Positions 1 through 10,140 of a DNA stretch of 20,420 nt are shown here, in pieces. Within the stretch, counting starts at the first letter, position 1, and the number at the start of each line of letters is the position of its first letter. The stretch is taken from assembly GCF_000003815.2 (NCBI RefSeq), contig NC_049986.1, forward strand, positions 1,217,927 through 1,238,346, written 5' to 3'. A program made the translations under genes and the position numbers. The notes under the pieces were generated by a model, which was not told the origin of the DNA, searched no databases, and was given only the letters and a program-made list of their open reading frames with translations. The DNA is from Branchiostoma floridae. Lineage: Eukaryota; Chordata; Leptocardii; Amphioxiformes; Branchiostomatidae.

Positions 1-1117
1 ATTTTTGTTCTATAGGTGCAGAGCTTTCAAGTCGATTGTGCAATGGTAGGACTTGACAGTATCACTTAAAAAATTAACTTCAAAACTTCATGCTTTGGCT
101 TTGTTTTCAATGAATATTCTTACTATTGTAACTATCAATAGATTACCTGGAAAGCTAAAAGAAACCATATAATTCTACTGTATCAACCTCTGGATGATTG
201 CTGCTTATCTGTCCTATATAACTGTAAAGAAGCAGATTTTATAATCAAACAGACTACAGTTTATTTTCATAGTGACTTGACTGATGCAGAATATTTAAAA
301 TAAACAAAATAACCCGCATATAAAGAAAGACCTGTATACCGTACTTGAAATAGACACATCTTTAACGCCATCTTTTACAACAGGATATGATCCTTTGTGT
401 TTATTCCTCATATGTATAACAGTACATGTGAAAATAACTCAAACTCGTGGATCATATTTATGTAATAAACAGATATTAAAACATTCAGCAATCCAGATTA
501 TCCAGATTATTTTGTCATGAAATCAAAGGAACATAAAAGCTTCTTAACCAACAATTTCATATTCTTGTCACCCTCATCAGTTATATGTATGTGGGTTAAA
601 TACATATGTGGGTTAAAAACAACACTGTAAAAGACTGGGATTATTCCAGTGTTACTGACAGCATAAAATTTTTTACATAAAGTAGTTCACATTGTACAAG
701 TATGTACAAGATGCAAAATGGCTGCTTGCTAGCTTACCTTAATGATACTTCTACATGTATTATATAAGACAAATGTCTAATTTCTAAATTGAACTTACAA
801 ATTTCTACTACAATCTCAATACAAATATAGCTGTGATTTCACATGCATCTGTATTAGAGTCACTGTAATGTAACAAACTACATTGCAGAAAGGGTTTCTA
901 AGTAAATTTCCACAAGCTATTTAATATTTTCATAGGCTCAATGACATAAAGTTATCATTGCATTAGGACTTGGGCTGGTTCATAAATAACTCCTCCATGC
1001 AGGAACAGGTGCTCTAGTGCTTAGTCATATGGTTATTGTCCACTGTCACAACCATACAAGAACAATTGATCTAAGAACCAGGTTATAACAACACAGAAAC
1101 ATATCAGTTGTGATGAA
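1..1117. other. AT-rich non-coding sequence, no gene seen
   Basis: This AT-rich stretch has no open frame with recognisable protein similarity on either strand and no convincing exon with splice sites. It could be intergenic, intronic or an untranslated region of a gene outside the window. Nothing in it decides between these. Confidence 0.5.
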
Positions 1118-1141
1118 TATGTATGTATGTATGTGTGTGTG
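1118..1141. repeat. (ATGT)n/(GT)n microsatellite
   Basis: Short tetranucleotide run of ATGT units grading into GT dinucleotides. Simple-sequence repeat. Confidence 0.85.
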
Positions 1142-1428
1142 AACATGAGGGATAAAGACACAGTTTTGTTATTTGAATGGTTAGTGTTATCATAACTTTC
1201 TAAGCAAAAAAAATGCATCTTTGTCTTGTCACCTGTTGACCAACATGGAGTATCAATTTCCCTTTGTAGATTCATACGTGTATGAGGTTTGACACGTCTG
1301 TGACTCATCACTCTTCAGAAACTGAGTCCTAGCAAGGAGGTTAATATCTATCTCATGTATTGATATAACCTTGATCCTAGATGTCAACACTCTCCACACA
1401 ATCACACAGTACACCGCAATCATTTAAA

Positions 1429-1484
1429 AACACATACACACACACACACACGCACATACATACATACACACACACACACACAAT
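1429..1484. repeat. (CA)n microsatellite with CATA interruptions
   Basis: A CA dinucleotide run interrupted by a GCACATACATACATA segment. Simple-sequence repeat with no coding value. Confidence 0.9.
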
Positions 1485-2383
1485 ACCACTCACCTCTTTA
1501 GTTTGTATGTAAAGAATATTTAGGTTCTATTGGAAAGAGTTTTAACAAGTTGTACATGTAATTTGTATTTCATAGGTACGCAGTTTTTGCTATGCACCAA
1601 TCAATCACCTGTCATAAGAAAGATGTCTTTTGGTTTCATCATGCATATGCATAAGTCACAATCATGTTTTTTTGCCACCCCCTATGTTACTAGAATTTGG
1701 CTATATTAACAACAATCCATGAAATCTGCATGAAAAATACTTCATATCTATCTATTTCATTGAAAAGTATTTTTAAAACTATATACTGATACTGTGAGGG
1801 CAATAATGGGGGTCAGAAATCTTCCCTCCCAACATCTGCTTGAACAATATTGATATATGGTATGGAGGTAGAATGAGAATGTGACCTTGGGGATTCATAT
1901 TCATTTTTTATCTGGTCTTCGAGATTTTTTTCAGGTCTTTACCAACTAAAAGTGTTTATTTAATGGTCCTATGTCATAACATCAAATCCAAATGAGATGC
2001 AAATGTAAGGGCAAGGAGCGAGAAGATACATTCATGGTACATTTTATTTGGGGCATGAATGAATTGAATTGTAAAACAATTGTTTGAATAATTTTCATCC
2101 AAAAATGTATATTTTGCACTCGTAGCTCTTGTTCAAAGCCCGATGATCTCAAATTTGGTATTGGGACAGCCGTTAAATGTACACAAGAACAGAGCTTCTT
2201 GAATAGTCCAATTGCATCACAATAACATTGTGCTCATTCCTGACTTTTGTGTTGAGTAATAGTCTGCATTAGCATGGATGGTTTGGAAAATCCATTTTAG
2301 GGTGAGGCATTTTGGAAGTATCTAATTCTGCAAGGGAGAATCTTCAGAGTAAGTTCATGTTCCAATGGGTAGTAGAAAAGGAC
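1485..2383. other. Non-coding, no gene seen
   Basis: AT-rich sequence with frequent stops in all frames and no recognisable protein, repeat family or RNA. Probably intergenic or intronic. Confidence 0.45.
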
Positions 2384-2446
2384 GTGAGAGAAATCCAAGT
2401 GTGAATTGTGCTGCGTGGTGTAGGAATGTGGAATAGAGACTGTATG
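2384..2446 (+). repeat. Direct repeat, copy 1 of 2 (63 bp)
   Basis: Begins GTGAGAGAAATCCA and matches 2725-2787 base for base over most of 63 positions without an indel (about 80% by eye). The two copies are 341 bp apart. The family is not recognised; it may be part of an old local duplication or an interspersed element. Confidence 0.75.
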
Positions 2447-2709
2447 GTTTGGACTCAGAGGTTTTTATACAGATTCCGTGATGTCGGATCTATTCGTATC
2501 GAGCAACAGCTTAACCTGTCTCGGTGCTTCACCATACTATTGTTGCTGAGTAATTTTAACATACATGGAATTGCCCAAGACAGTAATAAGAGAAAAGAAA
2601 ATCTGAATAAACAGCTGTCACAGTAACCCCACTAGAGTCCATGCATACCCCAAAAGAAGTCTATTGCAAAAAAGAACTTATACCTATAGGTGAAACATTA
2701 TAGTCTGTT

Positions 2710-2721
2710 GGGGGGGGGGGG
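2710..2721. repeat. G12 homopolymer
   Basis: Twelve consecutive G residues directly before the second copy of the 63-bp direct repeat. Confidence 0.9.
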
Positions 2722-2724
2722 CAT

Positions 2725-2787
2725 GTGAGAGAAATCCATGTGTAAACTGTGCTAAGTGGTGTAGGAATATGGAATTAAAACTATGAG
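2725..2787 (+). repeat. Direct repeat, copy 2 of 2 (63 bp)
   Basis: Second copy of the repeat at 2384-2446, in the same orientation and preceded by a G12 run. The differences are scattered substitutions, so the duplication is not recent. Confidence 0.75.
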
Positions 2788-2880
2788 TTATCTGTATGTA
2801 GCAAAATTTATTGATTTTAATTTCTCCAGTTTTTTAGCCAGGGTGTCCCCAAATTCTCAGTGGAAAACACTACTTTACAG

Positions 2881-2894
2881 TCCAGGGCCCTGGA
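2881..2894. repeat. 14-bp perfect palindrome TCCAGGGCCCTGGA
   Basis: Self-complementary 14-mer. The core CCAGGG/CCCTGG recurs several times between 2838 and 3360, within and beside the fold-back element. Confidence 0.8.
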
Positions 2895-2945
2895 ATGAAT
2901 TGGATGGTCACACGTACAGGACTGCTGGTCAGTTTGGATCATTCA

Positions 2946-3396
2946 ATACACGACTTGCACACTTCCCATNNNNNNNNNNNNNNNNNNNNNNNNNNNNNNN
3001 NNNNNNNNNNNNNNNNNNNNNNNNNNNNNNNNNNNNNNNNNNNNNNNNNNNNNNNNNNNNNNNNNNNNNTTTAGCTGGTTTTACCCTGGTTTTAAAATTC
3101 ACAGCGCCAGGGTTACGGATATGGATGTTACCTCCATTGTCCAGGGTGCGAAACCAGGGTAAAACCAGCTAAAACCTTTCGTACGACGGTGGCAAAGCAT
3201 ATAAACTAATGAGTTGTATGACAAATATAGTACTACTATTATTAGAGCCTAGTATTTTACAAGTTTTGTAGTCAGAAGTATAAAGTAACCAGCACGTAAC
3301 CACTGTAGCTGTTGTTGGTTTCCCCCAATGACCTCACGGGTCACTTTATCCATATCCCTGGCGCTGTGAATTATGGGAAGTGTGCAAGTCGTGTAT
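2946..3396. mobile_element. Fold-back / MITE-like palindromic element containing an assembly gap
   Basis: The outer arms 2946-2969 and 3373-3396 are a perfect 24-bp inverted repeat. The next 17 bases of the right arm (3356-3372) are the exact complement of 3096-3112, so the palindrome continues inward across the gap. A second perfect 23-bp inverted repeat (3070-3092 with 3151-3173) is nested inside. There is no transposase frame. The structure fits a foldback-type or MITE-type non-autonomous DNA transposon, and the hairpin probably caused the assembly break. I could not identify a clear target-site duplication. Confidence 0.6.
2970..3069. other. Assembly gap (100 N)
   Basis: Exactly 100 N, a conventional placeholder length, so the true distance is unknown. 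It sits inside a palindromic element. Confidence 0.98.
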
Positions 3397-3527
3397 CCTC
3401 AAGAGGTGTGTTGCATCCTCCTTGATCAATTTGAATCAATCCCAACTTCACATTCAGGATAATCTATTCCAATTGATTCAAACTGGCCATTGAAGACCAA
3501 GGTTGTACTACATGTATATAAAATCAC

Positions 3528-3569
3528 CCAATGAATTCGGCTAATGCAAACCAATGAATTCGGCTAATG
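3528..3569 (+). repeat. Two-copy tandem repeat, period 23
   Basis: A 19-bp sequence starting CCAATGAATTCGG occurs perfectly at 3528-3546 and again at 3551-3569. Confidence 0.85.
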
Positions 3570-4383
3570 TAATCTACCAGCCCTCAGTCTGGTCCCAACC
3601 ACCATGGTGTTCACATCAGTGGAGGCAGGCTTATAAGTTATACAGATTAGCAAGTATTGGAGTTATTCTTCAAAACAGTTTTAGAAATGCATATAAGCCA
3701 GTAGTCTTGACCAGATAAGGATTTGAAGTATGACTACACACAATTCAGAGTAGCTTCATAAGTCAGCCTCCAAAATCATACAGCAATAGCTCATGGTCTG
3801 ACTCGATTTGACTCAGATACACAGAAGAACACAATGTCTCTTAAAGCATGACCCAATTGTAAGTTTGGCGACAAAGTATTGCGTCATGGACATTCTCCAG
3901 TGCAGGGCAACCAGTAGGAAACCATGAGTGCTGACAAATATGTCACTCCCTTTTGGGGTCCATAACCATGATGTAGATCTCCATTGGTGAAATCATATGA
4001 TTGTTCTGCTACTTTAATGCGAATCGATTATTTTGCAGAGTGGGAACACAGTACAAAAAGTATTCATCAGCATAAAGTGTATCATAAGATACTAAAACAC
4101 CCAGAGATAAGACCATTTTTTTTCAAACGAGTTTGCTCAGTGTAAGGCCATCGACCACTGAACTATGCTCACTGTAGGCTGTGTAGCAGCATCTCTTCTC
4201 CCTAAGTTAGAAACATTGTCGAGCTAGTTCGACTCACTGACTCAATAGGCGAAGCAGAGGTTACGAGTTGCTTGTGAAATTCCCTTCCCCATTCTAACCA
4301 GAATGGTTTGATCCACTCCCACCTGGAGTTATGTGTTTTGACTAATTTGCTTCAGATGTTGAGATAATACATGTGTATAATCG
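3570..4383. other. Non-coding, no gene seen
   Basis: No long open frame, exon-like block or known repeat could be supported in this stretch on either strand. Confidence 0.4.
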
Positions 4384-4391
4384 TTCTTGGT

Positions 4392-4864
4392 TTAGGGTGG
4401 GTACAGAAAATTAAGGTACAGGTATGGTTTACTTTAGGTCTAGAGGATCAGGTACAGGTCTGCACCTATCTGTGAAAACTAATGAATGGGCGACTCAAAA
4501 CAGTGGTCCATTTTTGCAACAAATTAAAAGATTGTATTTCGACGTTCATATGCATTAAAAAAATTCTGTATGTCAACAACACTAACTGCCTCTGTTTTAG
4601 ACCAAGTTTGACTGTAGAAGCTCGGTAAAAATGACTATCAACTCTCTACTTCACTGTCGTTCTTTTCTTGGATCTGTAAGCCCCAAAACACGTGAACGTC
4701 TGCCGATATAATCTGTTCATTTCGAATCGGTCCAACATCCAGTCCACTAATTTTTCAGGTCTGTTTTTTCTGAATCGGTCCAACATCCGGACCACTGATT
4801 TTTTCAGGTCTGTTTTTTCTGGACCGGTCTAACAAGCAAAAAACGTTTTTTGTACCCACCCCTT
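4392..4864. mobile_element. hAT-like non-autonomous DNA transposon (MITE), 473 bp
   Basis: The ends are imperfect terminal inverted repeats: left TTAGGGTGGGTACA (4392-4405) and right TGTACCCACCCCTT (4851-4864), sharing RGGGTGGGTACA. They are flanked by an identical 8-bp direct repeat TTCTTGGT (4384-4391 and 4865-4872). An 8-bp target-site duplication is typical of the hAT superfamily. There is no transposase frame, so the copy is non-autonomous. Inside, 4717-4836 holds a short tandem duplication around the sequence GGTCCAACATCC. Assignment to hAT rests on duplication length alone. Confidence 0.65.
4717..4836 (+). repeat. Internal tandem duplication (~54 bp unit)
   Basis: The block GAATCGGTCCAACATCC followed by a TTTTTCAGGTCTGTTTTTTCTG stretch occurs twice, with a third degenerate start (GGACCGGTCTAACA). 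It lies wholly within the hAT-like element. Confidence 0.75.
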
Positions 4865-4872
4865 TTCTTGGT

Positions 4873-6107
4873 GAGTGAAAAGTAAGGTACCAATTGAAAT
4901 TTTTTCTTATGGTGTTGTGCTGTTAGATCATAATGTTATTATGGTTTCTTGCAAATTCTTGCCCGACAGCTAATTGCAATTATTATTATTTGATTTACAA
5001 TAATAGGTGAAGAACAATATAGCCATTGTGTCACCTCTATAGTCTGAAAATCTCAACTCTAAATTCTTTCTGGAGAACACATTGATGTTTCAAAGGTCTG
5101 AATTCGATCCCAGGGTCGACTGGAAAGGTTCAAGTAAAAAGGGAATCCTGTGTTTGAGGAGGTGCCTAGAGCACGTTAAAAGCCTTATTACTCAGATTGG
5201 GTATCTACTGGCTACAATAATACACCAAGGTGAATGAATGAGACAGTGAAAGACAAAGGATCCCACTTTTTCTGTATTAACTGTACATGGATTCCTTGGC
5301 AGAAAGTAGTTTTTCACTTGAGACCCAATTGCTATATATGGGGCACAGGGGCGTGGAGTGTTGCCCATTTGGCATTTTTGGTACGAAGATTGTCTAGGTG
5401 GTATAACGTCAGTAATTAGTAATACTACCAACATTCAAAGCCGCCCCCCACCCCACACCTCGCCCCCCTCCCCATACAGTACCATTAGCAGTTCAGTTCT
5501 GTGCGCAGTTGTTAAACAAGCAACCTCCAGATTCTATCAACAACGTCCGCTACTACAAAATGTATGGCGAATTATGTCACGGTCGCTGGGAAATGATGTA
5601 AGGTTACACAGCGGTAAAGGTTTAACGTTATACGTTTACCGATCGAACCGACCCTGGACCCGTCTCAAAGCTGCGATCATCTGCCGACGGCCGACTAGGG
5701 TTTGAAGAAAAGGCATATCTGCACTGTTTGCTAAACCTTAGCCTTTGACAGTGCCAAGACATGTAGAAACAATACACCCAACTCACTTTCTGGTTATATT
5801 CTTGTCCAAAATAACGTAAAACTACACTTTTCCTTGCATATTCCTAGGGTGTACGGCAATTTTGGGCCACTGGTCGTCCAGGTCAACACAGAGCGAGGTG
5901 ACCCATGAACCCAAGAATGACCCAATATACTTGGTTACCCATCGCAAAACACAACACATAGAGTCTGACACACTCATCTCTCTGAGCCACTTGTAAGTGG
6001 TTACCGGTCTCTCTCAGGAGACAGGAGACGTCTCATAGCTCACTTCTAACTGCATCACGGTGACCACCGTTAACCACTTGTAAGTGAAAACGGTACTTGT
6101 ATGGGGT
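4873..6107. other. Non-coding, no gene seen
   Basis: The frames in this stretch have no recognisable protein similarity. It contains a C-rich tract (5444-5473) and short hairpins such as CCACTTGTAAGTGG near 5988. Nothing here supports an exon. Confidence 0.4.
5444..5473 (-). other. Potential G-quadruplex on the minus strand
   Basis: The plus strand carries runs C6, C4, C6 and C4 separated by 1, about 8 and 1 bases. The minus strand therefore has four G-runs of at least four, which fits a quadruplex-forming pattern. Function is unknown. Confidence 0.5.
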
Positions 6108-6285
6108 GTTCACAAAGGTGTCAAGTCATCGCGTTGTACTTGACAGTGACCAAAATACAAAGGCCTGAGAATGTTTTGAAAACAGTTGGGATGATACTTG
6201 ATACGCATATAGCGCCTTGATTCTTTGTCATGCTAGCATGTTGGGAGAAGGTCAAGGACACCCGTCTTGTGCAGTCGAGCAGAAT
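6108..6285 (+). repeat. Direct duplication, copy 1 (178 bp)
   Basis: Starts GTTCACAAAGGTGTCAAG and ends TTGTGCAGTCGAGCAGAAT. It is about 88-90% identical by eye to 6796-6971. The two copies differ by a net 2 bp, so the similar minus-strand reading frames in them are not conserved protein. The family is not recognised. Confidence 0.85.
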
Positions 6286-6795
6286 GTAGGTAGCTTTTGG
6301 GCTGAATACATTTTGTCTGCCTTGCCCTTCATGGTAAATATAACACTTAGTGATGTCAGTGAGCAAAGTCTTTGTTAAGGATGGGGTTTCAAATAGAACA
6401 GAGGTTCAGGTAAATGTCGTGTCTCTCAATGAACAACAGAGCTAGAGCCACTCTGATATGGTCGAATTGTCCGACCCTTGTAGACTCTATGAATTACTCC
6501 ACATGTTGTTCTGGGACGGTAGAAAATGGCCAATTAGACGGACAACACAATAAACGAGTTAGCCGGCCCAAAGTACAGTTTTCGAAAGGGAAAAAATCCC
6601 CTCTAGTGTGCATGTTATCTGTCTAGGTGGCCAATTGCTACTATTTTCACCTTTCTTTTTGGGACCTGCAACTGTTGTCAAAGGGTGATCTATTGTCAAA
6701 AGCCATTGTATGAAGAGTAATCTTCAGTTATCTTGAAGAAACACTCATGTAGCTTCTCGAAAGGATCCTGCGTCTTTACCGATTGACTGACACCG

Positions 6796-6971
6796 GTTCA
6801 CAAAGGTGTCAAGTCATCGCGTTGTACGTGACAGTGACCAAAATACAAAGGCCTGAGAATATTTTGAAAACAGTTGGAAAGATACTTGATATGCATAGCG
6901 CCTTGATTCTTTGCCACGCTTGCATGTTGGGAAAAGGTCAAAGATAGCCATCTTGTGCAGTCGAGCAGAAT
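6796..6971 (+). repeat. Direct duplication, copy 2 (176 bp)
   Basis: Second copy of the 6108-6285 sequence in the same orientation, offset 688 bp. The 510 bp between the copies has no internal coding region. The pair lacks TG...CA ends and shows no primer-binding or polypurine sites, so an LTR element is not supported. Confidence 0.85.
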
Positions 6972-7492
6972 AAATTTGACCTTGAACTTTATGATAGCAC
7001 AACTTTTCAGGCAACAGCCTAAATTATGTGGGCGTGTACACAATACACGTACAGCAGATCGTTAGAAGTATCGTTATTAAAATGGACATTGTTTAAAACT
7101 TATTACAAATATTTCAAAACATATTCAAAATTACATAATAGTTTTACCTAAATTTACAAGTACAGACATTGAATGTGCACATTTATAATAGTTATACCTC
7201 AATAACAGTTGACATTAGTGCGTCATTACTGATACATTAGAGAGAAAGCTTTTTGAATGAATGATTGACGTTGTCTTTCAGTCCAGCTCAGTGGGATCTT
7301 AACCCTATTCAGACCGGGCTTTTTTGGTCATCGCTGGACCGGTGGGGTGGCTTTTGAGGCCCTCCACTTCTAAGTCCTCTAACTCTTGAACGACGTGCCG
7401 TAGGGCCACCAAATTTTTAGGACATGATATCGACATAATATCTGACAAGTATTTGACGTTTGACGTTATGTTGACGTAAGATGACGTAATTA

Positions 7493-7910
7493 TGACGTCA
7501 TCAATTTGATTATATTGGCCGGACCCATGAAAAATGGGTATTCTCAGAAAACTTCAAGTTATAATACAAAAATGTAACAAGTGCAGATAACAGAATAATA
7601 ATGTTTATTACGACTTGTATTGCCAATAGCAACATCGATGACGTCATAATGACGTCATAAAATGACGTCATGCAGATCTAAGATACGAGTTAGGCTCCGC
7701 TATATTATATCCACCACCTTGAATTTTTACAACTATTTGTTTTTTGCAACAAATAATCACAAAGAGCAATGGAAATAGACTAAATTTATTCATTTAGATG
7801 GTTTTTGATGAAAAAATACCAGGTAGTTACAAATTTTAAGGGATAATTAGCTTGTTATTCTTGATCTGGCCATCCGGTCCGCCATCTTGGATTTTGGGCT
7901 GATGACGTCA
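7493..7910. promoter_or_regulatory. Five perfect CRE palindromes (TGACGTCA) inside the MITE
   Basis: TGACGTCA occurs at 7493-7500, 7639-7646, 7650-7657, 7663-7670 and 7903-7910, with further TGACGT half sites at about 7453-7488. This octamer is the full consensus of CREB/ATF bZIP factors. Binding or activity is inferred from the motif only. The three central sites fall within 32 bp. Confidence 0.6.
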
Positions 7911-8073
7911 TCAAATTAGCATAATTTATGCATATATAATTATGAATGATATGGTAAATAATATAAGATTTTGTTTCTGTAACAAAATAGCAGTAATACA
8001 GCAAATAAATGTGAAAAATACATTGTTAGAACCAAAAATAGTGATTTTTGGCAAAATTTACTGTCAGCAAACG

Positions 8074-8087
8074 GTTGCCATGGCAAC
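8074..8087. promoter_or_regulatory. Palindromic RFX X-box motif in the MITE
   Basis: GTTGCCATGGCAAC is a perfect inverted X-box (GTTGCC, 2-bp spacer, GGCAAC), the consensus type bound by RFX winged-helix factors. The same 14-mer is kept in the related copy at 19541-19554. Confidence 0.5.
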
Positions 8088-8232
8088 ACGAAAAAATGGA
8101 AAATTTGTCAAACTTCGTAAACATTTTGCCAACACTATTTTAGGAAAACGTAATGCGTTCTGGCGTTATAGGACATCGAAGTTGGCGCAGGCCTCAAATG
8201 CCCCCCCCCCCCCCCCGGCTGAATAGGGTTAA

Positions 8233-8959
8233 AACTGGGGGCTTGACGCCCTAATTGGTAGTGTTTTTTCCCGCCCGCCCAAGGAACTGTATGCAGGGAT
8301 GATGTATGCCTCGCCCAAGCAGAATGAAAGCAAATCCAGTTTTATGTACCCCTTCATGCACGATACCAATTATGCATCCACCTCTTTGGATGGATTAGGT
8401 AATGCCGCTATCTTGGATTTGAAGGTACCATTGTATGTATATACTGGGCAGATCTTGCATCGTCATGTGGCTACTGAGAGTAACTTTAATTAATGGTCAA
8501 TGGAGATGCTCACGACATATGGCCACAGGACGTATGCACACTTTTGGCATAGAGCAATTCAAAATTGTCTAGTTTGGGATTTATTTTTCCTCTGTTCGGA
8601 AATCAAGGCAAAAATTTAAGAATCTGGACACTTGTGCCTTGGTATACTAAAAGAATAATCTTGAATTTCATCTCGGGGTGTTGAAGGCCCATGTTCACAG
8701 GACATGTCCACAATATTGTTTGAACTGTTTGAGTATCCATTCAGTCTTTTTATGTCGCATTTCATATTGGTGCAAATTCATTTCCCCTATCATTTCTTTC
8801 TACTTATGTTTTTTAGTCATATTATGTTGATATCAAATTTTTGATTTACTTATATCGTAAAATGATATTATGTATTGATTATTCCTAAGTTGATATCATT
8901 TGTAGTGATTCGTATTGCGTTAAGGTTAATTTTCTCTTTCAATGCTACTTTTTATTGTA
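8233..8959. other. Non-coding, possibly LINE 3' region; no gene seen
   Basis: No coding exon is supported. The AT-rich second half (from about 8700) runs without break into the hairpin-bearing retrotransposon-like end at 8980-9060 and may be its 3' untranslated region. That link is inferred only from continuity and composition. Confidence 0.3.
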
Positions 8960-8979
8960 TTATGTATGTACATGTATGT

Positions 8980-9060
8980 CTGGGGTTACCCCCCAGGGCA
9001 CATTGAAAACCGCCGATACAATGGCGATTTGTCACCCCTGGTAAATTAAATAAAAACAAT
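8980..9060 (+). mobile_element. Probable 3' end of a non-LTR retrotransposon
   Basis: Two stacked hairpins are visible. The first is CTGGGGTTACCCCCCAG (8980-8996). The second pairs CCAGGG (from 8993) with CCCTGG (to 9041) and encloses a smaller CGCC...GGCG stem. A polyadenylation signal AATAAA (9049-9054) and an A-rich tail follow. A stem-loop plus short A-rich tail is usual for CR1/L2-like LINE ends. No reverse transcriptase frame is present, so the copy would be 5'-truncated. Confidence 0.4.
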
Positions 9061-10006
9061 CAAACATGTTCACGATCACCTTGAATGATTTGATTTGATT
9101 TTGTGGTTTGGGGCTATTTTCAGACTACAAATGTAAATATCCAGGCTTCTATGTCCTATCTTAATATCCTGAGAATCAGCCATGTTAGTTTACTGGGGCT
9201 CCCCCCCCCGGCTACTATTGAAACCATATGTCTTGAAAGTTCGTATGTGCATGCCTATGACATATGCCCACATGATGTAATTTATTCAACACTTTTGGTA
9301 TGCACTTCATCAAATGATTCATTTTGGAATATTCATTTTGTTTTACACCAAAGTTATATTTAATCTCACATGCCCAAAATGGGTATGAAAAGCAAAAGTC
9401 TCCAAATTTGTCATTTCAACCTTATTAAGGCATGTGACACCCGTGTGTTGGCCACTCGAGCCACGTAACTTCTAATGTAACTATCTGTTGACAACAAAAT
9501 GTGGCTAGTTGATGAAAATCACACATATTCAAAAGATTGTAACAAGAAAAATTTTGATTCTCTATGTTTTCGATAAAAAAAGTAAAATTAACAATGTTAT
9601 TAGAAGGTCCTGTGCCCAGATTGAAACAACCTTTTAACAGAGCAATACTTTCTGGATGTCTTGTGTGAGCAGTCTATATAAAGTGACAAGGCATAACTTT
9701 TTGGCAAATACATACTTTTCTGAAAATTACGAGCATTAAAGAAAATTGACAAATAACTCATAATCAGTTAGTATTATACGGTTATTAACCGCTGTACAAT
9801 AATTTTTGGTTAGAAATAACCATTTGTAGAATATTACTTACAGCGAGCAGATTATTATTGGACTGAGCATAGCACTTTGGACACATGCTTGTAGCCTCTT
9901 ACAGCTTAAACTTACATTGCTGATATTTTGTGAAAAACTTCTCTGGTACTCATTGGATCCTATCGACCACAGCGAGGGTCTTAGAGCCTCGTTGCAAATC
10001 GAAAAA
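9061..10006. other. Non-coding, no gene seen
   Basis: The open frames here have no recognisable similarity and no splice context. AT-rich sequence without clear repeats. Confidence 0.4.
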
Positions 10007-10140
10007 TCTTTAGATTTCTTCCAAAAGTCTTGAGATTTTGTGGTAAATCTTGAGACGTTTTGAGTTAATCTTGAGATTTTTCATGAGAATCTTGAGATCA
10101 TTTTAATAAGTCTCAGGATTCTTGAAAATGATCTCAACGC
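10007..10140. repeat. TCTTGAGAT motif repeated every ~21 bp, ending in a hairpin
   Basis: Variants of TCTTGAGAT begin at 10007, 10028, 10048, 10069, 10090, 10111 and weakly at 10132, a spacing of 20-21 bp. The last part forms a perfect 13-bp inverted repeat TTGAGATCATTTT (10092-10104) / AAAATGATCTCAA (10125-10137). It is a degenerate minisatellite. Whether the two-helical-turn spacing has a function is unknown. Confidence 0.65.

Larger units (their letters stand above)
7303..8228. mobile_element. piggyBac-like MITE, complete, 926 bp, TTAA-flanked
   Basis: The sequence is bounded on both sides by TTAA (7299-7302 and 8229-8232), the target duplication of the piggyBac superfamily. Each end reads CCCTATTCAG inward, extending to CCCTATTCAGACCGGG on the left and CCCTATTCAGCCGGGG on the right. 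Beyond this, the first ~80 bp of each end resemble each other as longer subterminal inverted repeats (GAGGCC...CTTC.A.GTCCT.TAAC). There is no transposase frame. A C-run (about 8200-8216) lies just inside the right end. Related partial copies lie at about 15259-15745 and 19391-19620, so it is a family. Superfamily assignment by termini and TTAA is strong; family name unknown. Confidence 0.85.

Noticed and set aside
2783-3172. Open frame of 129 codons on the plus strand
   Set aside because: It runs through 100 N and through a palindromic element. There is no recognisable protein.
5095-5130. T-arm-like TTCGATCCCAGGG suggesting a tRNA
   Set aside because: No matching acceptor, D or anticodon stems could be folded around it.
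6108-6971. LTR retrotransposon
   Set aside because: The repeats lack TG...CA ends and show no primer-binding site, polypurine tract or internal coding region.
6121-7043. Two similar minus-strand frames (LLDCTR..SLTFSQHA)
   Set aside because: They lie in the 178-bp direct duplication, whose copies differ by a net 2 bp. The resemblance is of DNA, not of a conserved protein.
7942-8226. 94-codon plus-strand frame ending in poly-proline
   Set aside because: It lies within the MITE and ends in its C-run. The corresponding region of the other copy does not keep the frame.
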